Shown here piece by piece: positions 16,700 through 26,215 of a stretch of DNA of 64,000 nucleotides. Below the pieces are notes generated by a model that worked only from the letters and a program-made list of their open reading frames with translations, was not told where the DNA came from and ran no database searches. The DNA is from Chryseobacterium sp. FP211-J200 (GTDB taxonomy: Bacteria; Bacteroidota; Bacteroidia; Flavobacteriales; Weeksellaceae): NCBI RefSeq assembly GCF_001643375.1, contig NZ_LSHB01000021.1, positions 1-64,000 of the forward strand. The letters run 5' to 3'. Both the position numbers and the translations under genes were made by a program. Numbering within the stretch: the stretch's first letter is position 1; every line of letters begins with the position of its first letter.

Positions 16700-17347
16700 A
16701 TGCAAACCGACTTTATCATTGATCTCCTCTATCAGGTCAAGGAATTTGAAAACTCCGACTCGCACAGACCCAACTCAAGTGTTGACGATTTCCGTATGTG
16801 GATGAATGATAGGAAATATGTTGATGAAAGTCCGACCAAGCTTTTTAAAAATGAAGGCCATCTTGTTTCCTTCACCGAGAACGAGATCTGCAAGCAGGTC
16901 CTCTTATTGGGGAGGTATTCTAAACTTTTGATACGAAAAGGTCTGTCCGAATTCCCGGAACTGGCCAACGAAGAATTCACTTACATTTATCGTCTTATGG
17001 ACGAGCCTTATCTGACAAAGATACAGCTCATTGAAAAGAATGGACACGAAAAGCAAACCGGAACACAAATAATCAAAAGACTGCTTGATGCAGGATTTTT
17101 GGAAGAAAAAAATGACGAAGGCGACAAACGCATCAAAAGACTGAATCTAACGGAAAAAGGTGAAAAAACATTCCATCGATCTGTCGACAATGTCAACAAG
17201 ACCTCGAAGGTACTATCTGCAAACTTGGACAGTGATGAAAAAAAAAAGCTACTAAAAATACTTCAAAAGCTAAATGCCTTTCATTCTCATATCTATAACA
17301 AATATAGGACAATGACAATTGAAGAGATCATGGAGACCTACCGGTGA
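16700..17347 (+). CDS. MarR-family transcriptional regulator
   Basis: A 215-residue protein with a central winged helix: LTKIQLIEKNGHEKQTGTQ, IIKRLLDAGFLEEKNDEGD and KRIKRLNLTEKGEK, the last containing the typical MarR wing followed by LTEKG. The N-terminal extension of about 90 residues is longer than in small MarR proteins. The start is taken at the ATG (16700); the frame also opens at a TTG 18 bases upstream. It follows the SDR gene by 45 bases and may be its regulator. The ligand is unknown. Confidence 0.82.
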   Translation: MQTDFIIDLLYQVKEFENSDSHRPNSSVDDFRMWMNDRKYVDESPTKLFKNEGHLVSFTENEICKQVLLLGRYSKLLIRKGLSEFPELANEEFTYIYRLMDEPYLTKIQLIEKNGHEKQTGTQIIKRLLDAGFLEEKNDEGDKRIKRLNLTEKGEKTFHRSVDNVNKTSKVLSANLDSDEKKKLLKILQKLNAFHSHIYNKYRTMTIEEIMETYR

Positions 17348-17460
17348 TCAACTGTCATTGATGTCTGGTCTTAAAGATCACAAATTTGATATTTATAAAA
17401 GTTTATTTTTAAAAACCAATTTTCTTAATTTCACTCAATTCACTTTTCAATGAAACATCT

Positions 17461-20400
17461 CTATTTTTTGATCACTTTGAAAGCCTTCGGAGAATTTTCA
17501 ACAGTCAACATATAAACGCCTGGTGGCAAGTTTGCTATATTTATGCTGCTGTTATTAAAGTGACCTTGTTTCACAATACCTCCTGCCGCATTGAAAATTA
17601 CAAATCCAGGATCCTGTCTATCATTGTCTTTTGAAACTATGTGGAGTACATCTTTTACAGGGTTTGGATGAATTTGAAAATCGTCACTTTTATGATCTTT
17701 TATTGTAATAACAGTATTAAGGGTCGTTCCTCCGGAATTGATAGTGTAAGGCAAGTCTCCCATATATCTTTCTGTATCCTTTGCACATCTCACGCCCATG
17801 GCAGCTTGCGGATAAAAGCCTGTTCCGGATGCGAGTTTCCCACCATATCCAGATGTGCTGCTGATATCAAGCCCAATGGCGTAACCCGTGTAGAAATCTG
17901 CGGGAGAACTGGTCCATAGGCCAGTTTGATATTTATAATTGTCTACATTGGGAAATCCGCTTCTGGCATTCTTCCAATCATTCCCACCAAGAATTCCCCT
18001 GATGCCGGTTGTAGGAATATTTCCGATATTGTATTTGGAGCCAGGGAAACTGAATACCCATCCACTTCTGCTTGTTGGACTTGTAGTTTCTGTAGTAATA
18101 GAAAGTGTATAGCCTGGGTATTGTCTAACGTTTACTGCATTATTAACTGCCCCGCCAGTAAGATTGGCGATCGTACTTTGAACAATACCATAATTTGCAA
18201 AATTGGTGCTGGTATTATATCCATTATAGAACCACGGGGATGAGCCTTTTGCATAAGAACCGTTGTTGCCTGCAGCAAATAAATTTGCATTAGCCGTATC
18301 TGGCACTCTCCATCCTGCAGGACATGGGTCATAAGGTGATTTTTCTGTGGCGTGTCCCCATCTGTCCTGTGCCAGGCCATTCTCATCTGATATCCAATCT
18401 TTTACCTGTATTGATTTTGTGAGTAATGTCCCGGCATCTTCCATCCCCAGTTCATTGCTTGTTTTGGACCTGAAAAAAAAATATAAAGGATTTTCAGTAG
18501 CGTATTTTATAATTTTTCTGATCTTTTCATTTTTGGGATCAGAAGCAGCAATTCCTGCAGACGATTTATATACAGTCCATTCTCTGGAGTATCCGGAAGC
18601 ATTGTCTGTTGACGAGAACATTGCATCGGTGATAGGATTTGATATTCCTAAAACAACATTGCCAGCGGAATTCACTCCAGTTTGTCTATAAATATTATAT
18701 GTTGCGCCAACCTGTACACTATTGTTGTGGCCTGAGATATATTGGGTTCCGCCCGGATTATGGAAAGTCGGCAAAGGATCTTTTCTTCCCCATTGATAGT
18801 GAAGTCCGCCCGATTGCTGAATTTGTGTTTTGGATTTCAATTCGGTTGCCAGATCCGGCCTTACCAAGGATGATGGTAATGCTTGCAAAGCGCCAATATT
18901 TCTATCCATAAAAGTAGTGGTAAGCGGCGTTCCACCTTTAGCAGGGTCTATTATTTGACCGTTTGTAGTAGATGTAATCCCTCCATTCTCAACAGATTCA
19001 GTTGTATAGGTTATTTGGTTTTCCGGGGACAACGGATCCGTAACTGGTGCCCAAATGTGCCAGCTCCACAGGACCTTATCAGGATTAGATGTTCCCCAAA
19101 CCCCATTATTACCTTTATGAAAAGCGATTACAGCATTGCCCTTTTTCTTTGCTGCTATGGTCACTTTCATTTGCTGATTTGGATATGTACCAACAATTTG
19201 AATTTTCTTGATCAAACTTTGGTTATCGGTCCATACCACACTTCCGGTATGGATATTACCCAATGGAAGTTCTTTATTTTGAGAAAGATAAAGTTTGTGC
19301 ATGGCGTACGCTTTTTTAAGGCTAATGAACAACTCTTTGTCTTGTGATATCGCATCATTTGTTTCACCGGTCATGACCACAAAGCTATTGGGTTCTTTTG
19401 TCCATGCATTATAGTTTGTATTATCATTATCTGTTGACAAAACATACTCTGTTTCATAGAACGCAGGCAAGTATGCCATATTTGGATCTTTCATACATCT
19501 TACTGCCCCCAAACCATTTGTTTTAAAGGTTTGATTGACGTAGATCCCATTCCAGCCAGTACTTGAGACATCGGCTCTTGTAGGATCATTACGAATAATG
19601 GTCCCTCTGACGCCTCCAATCCCATAGGTGGCATTTAGTAAAAACCCATCAGACGCCTGATCCTGATAGACCACTTGTGCAGAATTACCGCCACTTGCAG
19701 AATAATAGATATAGTTTCCAGTAGTAGGTAGTGATCCGATCTTTCTATTAGTTGTCCCGTTGAAATCAATTCCTCTACCGGGATACACCTTCACTCCGAT
19801 CAATGCATCATTAACTGAATTGGGTAATATCTGACTGTAAGCGACATTCGTATCATCATTGAAACCACTATTTTTCCTTCCTAATGGGTTGAGATTGTTA
19901 TTCACGGTATTTCTACCATAATGGGAAGGAACTCTCCATCCATTTGGGCAAGGGTCATATTCTGATTTTAACTCATATGATCTGCTATCTGCGGCAACAG
20001 TGTTATTTCCACTAGACGCATTGCTGTGCAGCCCTTTTCTATTGTCTGCCCATAGGTCCCAAGTTTCTATCAGATCTGGATTGGAATTATTGCTCTTGTA
20101 TTGCTGGTTGGAAAACCACGTGCCATCATTGGTAGCATGCGTTATGATGTCTATAGGATTATTGATAGAATATCTTATGTTTCCATTGATGTTATTGGTA
20201 CCGGTATCAGTTCCTCTTTGTTTTACAGATATAGGGGAAGATTGCAAAGTCGCTTGCGCATGTCTTCTGCTTCCAAGATCGCCCGTCACCTCATAGAATG
20301 TTCCATCTTTATATTCCAGCGGAGGCACGGGGTCTTTCCTGCCCCATTGGTACATCAGGCCTCCGGACCTGTGCCAGTCATGACCAAGAAAGTTGGCATT

Positions 20401-21000
20401 GATTGCTCCCAAATTCCGGTCCATATACTGTGGTGTGAATGGTTGATTCAAAACATCAGTTTCAAAGCCTTGTCCATATGATGCCCCATTTTTAGGATCA
20501 TCCGTCACCCAAATATGCCATGTCCAATAGATGATACCATTGACCTTAAATGCTATGCTCGCATTACCCTCACCTTTGGTCTTATCAATAATGATTTTGA
20601 TCTTAGCGTCCGTACCTGTCCCGACAATAGAAGTTGAACTTATCAATCCATTCACATCTTCCCAAAATACGGCAGCGGTCTGTTGGCCATTCTCACTGAT
20701 CGGCGTGTGTGAACCGGCGTCACTTTGCATATACCTTCCTTTTTTCCACATTTGATAGGCTTTTGCTACAGGAATGTACAATCCGTCAGTTTTGGTACCA
20801 TCCGGCAGAATGCCATCTCTATAAAAAATATAGCTGTTAGGCGCCAGAGTATGATCACTTTCTAATATCTTAAGTTCCCTATCTTGAAAGTTCGAAATGT
20901 TCGTTAGGGAGTCATTGGTTGCCGAAAATTTGGAGGTCAACCATTGTCCATTTAACGAAAGGGCACAAAATAACATGGATAAACTATAAAATTTTAGCAT
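17461..21000 (-). CDS. Large secreted protein with tandem FISUMP-like halves and a T9SS type A sorting domain
   Basis: An 1179-residue secreted protein. A signal peptide (1-19, ending LSLNGQW) leads into two long homologous halves, about residues 45-510 and 525-1085. Repeated landmarks are AVFWEDVNGLI/SVVWTDNQSLI, YWTWHIWVTDDP/LWSWHIWAPVTDP, MDRNLGAI/MDRNIGAL, GGLMYQWGRKDPVPP/GGLHYQWGRKDPLPT and YDPCPNGWRVP/YDPCPAGWRVP. The last of these is typical of the Fibrobacter succinogenes major paralogous (FISUMP) fold. The C-terminus (FQIHPNPVKDVLHIVSKDN, then NLPPGVYMLTVENS and a KVIKK end) is a type A sorting domain, so export by T9SS and surface anchoring or release are expected. The ligand or enzyme activity is unknown. 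Confidence 0.88.
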   Translation of the reverse strand: MLKFYSLSMLFCALSLNGQWLTSKFSATNDSLTNISNFQDRELKILESDHTLAPNSYIFYRDGILPDGTKTDGLYIPVAKAYQMWKKGRYMQSDAGSHTPISENGQQTAAVFWEDVNGLISSTSIVGTGTDAKIKIIIDKTKGEGNASIAFKVNGIIYWTWHIWVTDDPKNGASYGQGFETDVLNQPFTPQYMDRNLGAINANFLGHDWHRSGGLMYQWGRKDPVPPLEYKDGTFYEVTGDLGSRRHAQATLQSSPISVKQRGTDTGTNNINGNIRYSINNPIDIITHATNDGTWFSNQQYKSNNSNPDLIETWDLWADNRKGLHSNASSGNNTVAADSRSYELKSEYDPCPNGWRVPSHYGRNTVNNNLNPLGRKNSGFNDDTNVAYSQILPNSVNDALIGVKVYPGRGIDFNGTTNRKIGSLPTTGNYIYYSASGGNSAQVVYQDQASDGFLLNATYGIGGVRGTIIRNDPTRADVSSTGWNGIYVNQTFKTNGLGAVRCMKDPNMAYLPAFYETEYVLSTDNDNTNYNAWTKEPNSFVVMTGETNDAISQDKELFISLKKAYAMHKLYLSQNKELPLGNIHTGSVVWTDNQSLIKKIQIVGTYPNQQMKVTIAAKKKGNAVIAFHKGNNGVWGTSNPDKVLWSWHIWAPVTDPLSPENQITYTTESVENGGITSTTNGQIIDPAKGGTPLTTTFMDRNIGALQALPSSLVRPDLATELKSKTQIQQSGGLHYQWGRKDPLPTFHNPGGTQYISGHNNSVQVGATYNIYRQTGVNSAGNVVLGISNPITDAMFSSTDNASGYSREWTVYKSSAGIAASDPKNEKIRKIIKYATENPLYFFFRSKTSNELGMEDAGTLLTKSIQVKDWISDENGLAQDRWGHATEKSPYDPCPAGWRVPDTANANLFAAGNNGSYAKGSSPWFYNGYNTSTNFANYGIVQSTIANLTGGAVNNAVNVRQYPGYTLSITTETTSPTSRSGWVFSFPGSKYNIGNIPTTGIRGILGGNDWKNARSGFPNVDNYKYQTGLWTSSPADFYTGYAIGLDISSTSGYGGKLASGTGFYPQAAMGVRCAKDTERYMGDLPYTINSGGTTLNTVITIKDHKSDDFQIHPNPVKDVLHIVSKDNDRQDPGFVIFNAAGGIVKQGHFNNSSINIANLPPGVYMLTVENSPKAFKVIKK

Positions 21001-21408
21001 ATTAAGTTCTTTTAATAATCATATTACAATTAATATGCTAATATATCAACTATTAATCATTATGAATAGGAATATTAGAAAAATAATTAATATTCTAAAA
21101 TAAATCATGAAACGTCCTTTTGTCTGCGAATCAAAAAAATCAAAACAGTAAAAATTAAATTTGCTCCAAAATCAATCAAAAATCACTTTCCTAAATCCTG
21201 ATCCGATTCATTTACATCCAAAAACCGTTGGCATATCAGATATTCGAGGTAGAACCAAGATTAAAAATGTAAGTAGTGGACAATAGAAAAATTTGCTATT
21301 CATCTTCAGCACCATATTTAATGATATTTCTTTTTTAATTTTTATAGTAATTTCATCTAAGCTATTTTGAGGACAATAAATAGACTTTTATCTATCTTTG
21401 TCAGACCT
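21001..21408. promoter_or_regulatory. Divergent intergenic region with a -7 box for the histidine kinase
   Basis: About 400 AT-rich bases between the T9SS protein and the kinase. On the plus strand TATCTTTG (21393-21400) fits TAnnTTTG and ends eight bases before the ATG at 21409, again suggesting a leaderless or nearly leaderless mRNA. No exact -7 box was seen for the minus-strand T9SS gene, and nothing else is recognisable. Confidence 0.5.
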
Positions 21409-23403
21409 ATGAGTACCCAAGAGAATTTGTCCGATAAAAATTTCAGCCAGGACCTGATCATCCAGGCATTAGTTTCATCTCCCGCACCCACATCCATATA
21501 TTCGGGAGAGGATATGGTCATACACTTCGCCAATGAAGGCATGTTGTCTTTGTGGGGCAAAGACTCATCTGTCATCGGAAAACCATTGATGGAAGCAATT
21601 CCAGAACTTGAAGGACAACCCTTTTTAGAGTTGTTGCGAGAGGTTTGGCGTTCCGGTAAAACCTATTCTGTGTATGAGGCTCCTGCAAAATTGATAAAAA
21701 ATGGCGTTGAAACACTTGATTATTTTGATTACGAATATAAAGCGCTGACCGATCATCAAAATAAAACATGGTGCATCCTCAATACAGCGCTTGAGGTAAC
21801 GTCCCGCAGGGAATTTTTACAACAGATCAAGCAGAAAGAAGAAAGGAAACATGCGCTCAATGAAGAAATGGCCGCAACACTTGAAGAGCTGACATCTACC
21901 AACGAAGAGCTCAACAAATCTATGAAGCAACTTGCACAAAGCAGGGAATATATCCGGACCATCATAGAACAGGCTCCGGTTGGGATTGCCATGTTAAAAG
22001 GTCCGGAACACCTTATTGAGATCGCCAATCCGGCTATTCTTGCAATATGGGGGCGTACAGAATTTGAAGTGATAGGCTATCCACACGAGAGCGCAAGGCC
22101 AGAACTACGAGGCCAGCCTGTCAATAATTGGCTTAAAGAAGTCTACCACAGCGGAAAACCTAAGATCAATAGCGAATTTGCGGTCAAACTACGCCATAAC
22201 GATGGATTGAGGGAAGCCATAGTCAATTCCATATATCAACCGATCTTTACTGATAGTGGCGATATTTCAGGTGTCCTTGTCATTATTGAAGAGATCACCG
22301 AGCAGGTCCTTGCACGTCGCAAGAATGAAAATGACCAGCAAATGTTGGCGCTAGCCATCGATGCTGGAGAACTTGCTACCTTCTATTATCAGCCTGCAAC
22401 AAATCTCTTTTCCGGAAATAATCTCCTTAGAACATGGTTCGGCCTGTCTTCTGATGAAAATCTAGACCTTTCCGTTGCATTGGCGACAATCTTGCCGGAG
22501 GAAAGAGATCGAGTGGCAACAGCTATCACGAATGCGCTCAGTAAAGATTCTGACGGTCATTATTCTATAGAATATCGTATCCAAAATAAAATAGATAGAA
22601 AGATCAGGCTGCTACAGGCCAATGGCAGAGTTTTCTATGACCAAGAGGGTCAGCCGCTCAGTCTGAACGGGACGCTTAGGGATATTACCAGACAAAAAAA
22701 GGAAGAAGAGCGCAAGGATGATTTTATGGGTATGGTCAGCCATGAGCTTAAGACACCGCTGACGTCACTCAAGGCCTATATTCAGATCTTGCAACGAATT
22801 GCATCAAAAGAAAATGACAACAAGCAGCAAAATATATTGGAAAAATGTTTGAAGCAGGCGGATTATATGAACGGTATGATCAATGGCTTCCTCAATGTTT
22901 CGAGACTTGATTCTGGACAATTGCACATTGAAAAAACCACTTTTGACTTCCAAGTCCTATTCTCAGAGATCGAGGACGAGGTCCTTTCAACAAACGATAC
23001 CCGTACTTTTGTCTTTAGACCAGTTGGTAAAACTATGATACATGCAGATCGTGAAAAGATATCGCAGGTACTCCACAACCTTATTGGAAATGCCATCAAG
23101 TATTCCCCACCTGGTAAGATCATCACCGTGGAATATCTAACGGTAGGTGAAAATAGTTTAAAGATCAATGTTAAAGACCAGGGAATCGGAATATCCTTAG
23201 ATGACCAACAGCGCATATTTGATCGCTATTATCGTGTAAAAGATATGAACAGTAGATCCATAGCAGGATTTGGGATTGGACTTTACCTATGTAAAGAAAT
23301 CATTGAACTTCATAACGGTACTATCCAAGTAAAAAGTTCCAAAGACGAAGGCACCATATTTTCCGTTGTCATACCTACTGACGAGTTGAAGGTTATCCAT
23401 TGA
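21409..23403 (+). CDS. PAS-domain sensor histidine kinase (no membrane segment)
   Basis: A 664-residue kinase from the Met of MSTQENLSDK. There are three PAS-like regions: about 15-140 (PAPTSIYSGEDMVIHFANEG), 185-310 (APVGIAMLKGPEHLIEIANP) and 320-435. A short coiled coil (NEEMAATLEELTSTNEELNK) joins the first two. The HisKA domain (MGMVSHELKTPLTSLKAY) carries the phospho-His, and the HATPase domain shows NLIGNAIKYSPPG (N box), DQGIGIS (G1) and FGIGLYLCKE (G2). No transmembrane helix is visible, so it probably senses a cytosolic or bound-cofactor signal. No response regulator is adjacent, so it is an orphan in this window. Confidence 0.9.
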   Translation: MSTQENLSDKNFSQDLIIQALVSSPAPTSIYSGEDMVIHFANEGMLSLWGKDSSVIGKPLMEAIPELEGQPFLELLREVWRSGKTYSVYEAPAKLIKNGVETLDYFDYEYKALTDHQNKTWCILNTALEVTSRREFLQQIKQKEERKHALNEEMAATLEELTSTNEELNKSMKQLAQSREYIRTIIEQAPVGIAMLKGPEHLIEIANPAILAIWGRTEFEVIGYPHESARPELRGQPVNNWLKEVYHSGKPKINSEFAVKLRHNDGLREAIVNSIYQPIFTDSGDISGVLVIIEEITEQVLARRKNENDQQMLALAIDAGELATFYYQPATNLFSGNNLLRTWFGLSSDENLDLSVALATILPEERDRVATAITNALSKDSDGHYSIEYRIQNKIDRKIRLLQANGRVFYDQEGQPLSLNGTLRDITRQKKEEERKDDFMGMVSHELKTPLTSLKAYIQILQRIASKENDNKQQNILEKCLKQADYMNGMINGFLNVSRLDSGQLHIEKTTFDFQVLFSEIEDEVLSTNDTRTFVFRPVGKTMIHADREKISQVLHNLIGNAIKYSPPGKIITVEYLTVGENSLKINVKDQGIGISLDDQQRIFDRYYRVKDMNSRSIAGFGIGLYLCKEIIELHNGTIQVKSSKDEGTIFSVVIPTDELKVIH

Positions 23404-23789
23404 CATTATGATCAAATAAGATTTTTTCAGCTTATAAGCTCGCCAAAGCAAAGTAAATGATAGGCTTGCCAATTCAAAGAACTCAAAATTAGTTTTGCCT
23501 GATTAAAATTGATTCCCAACCAAGTTGCGAATTTTTGTTGTTGGGAATTCATTGATCAAAAATCCCAATTAATACAAGCGTCTAACTTCTCATTTTATCG
23601 ATGTTAAACGAAAATCTAACCAGAGGAATCAAATCCCACAAATATCTGCCATCAACCTTTTTCAAAATCATTATTTAAGGTCAGTAATGTATTCTTACAA
23701 CTTATTTTGCTGTAAATATTTAATATCTTCTTGTAAAGTTCAAAACAAAAAAACATATAACAAATTAGATCAGATCATTAATTTTTCCA
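23404..23789. other. Intergenic region upstream of the thiamine operon
   Basis: Nearly 390 AT-rich bases without a convincing gene. It holds an inverted repeat ATTCCCAAC/GTTGGGAAT (23512-23548) with a 19-base loop and no T run after it, so termination of the kinase transcript there is only possible. Nothing else was recognised. Confidence 0.4.
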
Positions 23790-23797
23790 TAGATTTG
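23790..23797 (+). promoter_or_regulatory. -7 box of the thiamine salvage operon
   Basis: TAGATTTG matches TAnnTTTG exactly and ends three bases before the first paired base of the TPP riboswitch. The transcript would therefore start at or within the riboswitch P1 stem. Confidence 0.55.
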
Positions 23798-23800
23798 TAA

Positions 23801-23878
23801 TGCTTTAGGGGTATTCTGAAAAGAATTGAGAGAGTCCCTTTGAACCTGATACGGCTAACACCGACGTAGGGAAAAGCA
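23801..23878 (+). ncRNA. TPP riboswitch (THI element)
   Basis: The highly conserved TPP aptamer bases are present: a TTGAGAGAG segment matching the CTGAGA core, CCCTTTGAACCTGAT, then CGGCTAACACCGACGTAGGG. P1 is formed by TGCTTT (23801-23806) and AAAGCA (23873-23878); a P3 hairpin is ATTCT/AGAAT. Downstream, before thiM, the segment CTATTTTCCTAAAGC can pair with the P1/P2 3' strand (TAGGGAAAAG) or the 5' strand (GCTTTA), a plausible ligand-controlled alternative fold. A U-rich stretch follows a weak hairpin. Binding of thiamine pyrophosphate is expected to turn the thi genes down. Confidence 0.93.
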
Positions 23879-23952
23879 ATAGGTCACTATTCTATTAATG
23901 ACTGTTGTTTCTTTTCTATTTTCCTAAAGCCTTTATTTTAAATAATTTAAAA

Positions 23953-24747
23953 ATGGAAAATAATCTTTGGAAACACATCGTGACCGTAAGACAGGAATCG
24001 CCACTCGTACACAACATCACCAATTATGTCGTCATGAACAATACTGCCAATGCACTTCTTGCTGCTGGCGCTTCTCCTATCATGGCGCACGCCAAGTCAG
24101 AAGTCGAAGAAATGGTTGCCATCTCTCTTGCTTTGGTTGTGAATATTGGTACGTTGGATGAATACTGGGTAGAATCTATGATACTTGCTGCTAGGAAAGC
24201 AAAATCATTGAAAAAACCTTGGATCTTGGATCCTGTTGGTGCAGGCGCAACTTCCTATCGCGACAACGTTCTAAGTGAATTGTTAATATTAAAACCTACA
24301 GTGATCCGTGGAAATGCTTCCGAGATCATTGCCTTATCAAAAGCGAATATCACTGCTACAAAAGGTGTTGACAGCACAGCCAAAAGTGATGAGGCCATCC
24401 AAGCAGCGGAAAATCTTGTCAGAAATTATGGTTCCATTGTTTGTATTTCCGGAGAAACGGACATCATCATCAATGGCAATGATAAAATATTTCTAAAAAA
24501 TGGGCATGAAATGATGACAAAAGTAACAGGTCTAGGCTGCACCGCTTCTGCGTTGATCGGAGCCTTCATTGGCGTTATCGAAAATAAAACGGAAGCAGTA
24601 GTTGCAGCGATGAGCTTATTGAGTATTTCAGGTCAATTGGCCGCTAATAAAAGTGCTGGCCCGGGAAGTTTACAACTTCATATTATTGATAAACTTTACA
24701 ACATTACAGAAGAGGAATTTTCAGCTGATTTAAAATTAGACAGTTAA
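23953..24747 (+). CDS. thiM: Hydroxyethylthiazole kinase
   Basis: Phosphorylates the thiazole alcohol THZ during thiamine salvage. Diagnostic segments are VHNITNYVVMNNTANALLA (about 18-36), DPVGAGATSYRD (about 93-104), and VTGLGCTASALIGAF near residue 195 with the catalytic Cys of the ribokinase-like site. It has 264 residues from the Met of MENNLWKHI; the longer upstream frame would run through the leader. It is the first gene behind the TPP riboswitch. Its TAA overlaps the ATG of thiE by one base, so the operon is tightly coupled. Confidence 0.95.
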   Translation: MENNLWKHIVTVRQESPLVHNITNYVVMNNTANALLAAGASPIMAHAKSEVEEMVAISLALVVNIGTLDEYWVESMILAARKAKSLKKPWILDPVGAGATSYRDNVLSELLILKPTVIRGNASEIIALSKANITATKGVDSTAKSDEAIQAAENLVRNYGSIVCISGETDIIINGNDKIFLKNGHEMMTKVTGLGCTASALIGAFIGVIENKTEAVVAAMSLLSISGQLAANKSAGPGSLQLHIIDKLYNITEEEFSADLKLDS

Positions 24748-25385
24748 TGAATCTTCATCCAAAATTTCCCTATCAGTTATACTTGGTGATCTCAGAAAAG
24801 GATTGTTTAGGAAAGGATTTTCTGAAAGTTGCAGAGGATGCCATTCTCGGCGGAGTTGATATCATCCAATTACGTGAGAAAAATACCGGTACAAAAGAAT
24901 TTCTCACCAAAGCATTACAGCTGAAAGAAGTTACAGAAAAATACAACATTCCGCTCATCATCAATGACCATCCAGAAGTAACTGAAAAAACAGACGCGTT
25001 TGGAATCCACGTTGGAAACAGCGATACACCGCCTATGACTTTGAGAGGCCAATCATTCTTCAAAGAGAAAATGATAGGCTATTCCATCGAGTATCTTGAA
25101 CAGTTGGAAAACAAGCAGACCTCTATCTCGGATTATCTGGGTGTAAGTCCTATATTCAGTACCAAAACCAAAGAAGATACCGTGACGGAATGGGGACTGG
25201 ATGGTCTTTCCCTCATCAGAACTTTAACCGACAAACCTCTGATAGCCATTGGAAATATTAATCTAAATAATGCACAAATGATAATAAAAGCAGGCGCAAA
25301 TTCTTTAGCTGTAGTTTCAGCCATATGTGCTGCAGAACATCCGGAACAAGCAGCTTATGAACTTAAAAATGAAATACTGAAATGA
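24747..25385 (+). CDS. thiE: Thiamine-phosphate synthase
   Basis: Joins HMP-pyrophosphate and thiazole phosphate to thiamine monophosphate. The TIM-barrel motifs are clear: GGVDIIQLREKNTGTKEF (about 34-51), IPLIINDHPE (about 70-79), YLGVSPIFSTKTKED (about 129-143, the pyrophosphate loop), and PLIAIGNINLNNAQMII followed by AGANSLAVVSAI. The length of 212 is normal. It overlaps thiM by one base and thiD by four. Confidence 0.95.
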   Translation: MNLHPKFPYQLYLVISEKDCLGKDFLKVAEDAILGGVDIIQLREKNTGTKEFLTKALQLKEVTEKYNIPLIINDHPEVTEKTDAFGIHVGNSDTPPMTLRGQSFFKEKMIGYSIEYLEQLENKQTSISDYLGVSPIFSTKTKEDTVTEWGLDGLSLIRTLTDKPLIAIGNINLNNAQMIIKAGANSLAVVSAICAAEHPEQAAYELKNEILK

Positions 25386-26215
25386 AAAAATATACTTATC
25401 CGTCGGTACTTACCATAGCAGGTTTCGATGGAAGCGGTGGCGCAGGAATACAAGCCGATATCAAGACATTTTCTGCTTTGGGATGTTATGCAACATCAGT
25501 TCTGACCGCATTGCCAGTACAAAATACCCAAGGCGTAAGGAAGATATATCCCATTCCAATGGGAGCCGTTGCTGATCAGATAGAAACTGTCCTAGATGAT
25601 ATCGTTCCGATGGCCATAAAGATCGGAATGGTGCATACGCCGGAATTGGTGGAAGTGATTGTAAATACTTTAAATAGATACCCAAAGATTCCAGTCGTCT
25701 TCGATCCTGTGATGGTTGCTACAAGCGGACATCGACTTATCGAAGAAGAAACCATCACAACCATCGTAGAAAAGCTTTTCCCAATAGCTGAGATCATTAC
25801 TCCGAATATGGACGAAGCGGCAATACTTGCCAATATGGAAGTCAAAACTCTAGAAGATATGAAGACAGCAGGAAGAATCATTTTAAAATCCGGATGCAAA
25901 AACATCCTGCTCAAAGGTGGACATCAGGAAACATCTAGGATAACATCTTTGTTATTAAGCGAAAATGGAGAAGTTACTTTGTTCGAAACTGAGAAATTCA
26001 TTACCAACAACACGCACGGATCAGGTTGTACACTTTCCTCTGCGATAGCCGCTTTTTTGGCTCGTGGGGAAGATCTCGAAAATGCAGTAACCCGAGCTCA
26101 GGAATATGTCTTCGAAGCTATAAAAAGTGGTAAAGATGTAGTCACCGGAAAAGGAAATGGCCCACTTGATCACTTTTTTAACCCCAATAAATCAATTAAA
26201 TATGAAATGGTCTGA
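25382..26215 (+). CDS. thiD: Hydroxymethylpyrimidine/phosphomethylpyrimidine kinase
   Basis: Makes HMP-pyrophosphate in two phosphorylation steps. The ribokinase-family N-terminal motif GFDGSGGAGIQADIKTFSAL is at about 14-33. VVFDPVMVATSGHRL (about 107-121), ITPNMDEAAIL (about 140-150) and NNTHGSGCTLSSAIAAFLA (about 209-227) with the anion hole and catalytic Cys are intact. The protein has 277 residues, normal for a stand-alone ThiD. The ATG lies in an ATGA overlap with thiE, and the gene overlaps the start of tenA by 14 bases. Confidence 0.95.
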   Translation: MKKYTYPSVLTIAGFDGSGGAGIQADIKTFSALGCYATSVLTALPVQNTQGVRKIYPIPMGAVADQIETVLDDIVPMAIKIGMVHTPELVEVIVNTLNRYPKIPVVFDPVMVATSGHRLIEEETITTIVEKLFPIAEIITPNMDEAAILANMEVKTLEDMKTAGRIILKSGCKNILLKGGHQETSRITSLLLSENGEVTLFETEKFITNNTHGSGCTLSSAIAAFLARGEDLENAVTRAQEYVFEAIKSGKDVVTGKGNGPLDHFFNPNKSIKYEMV

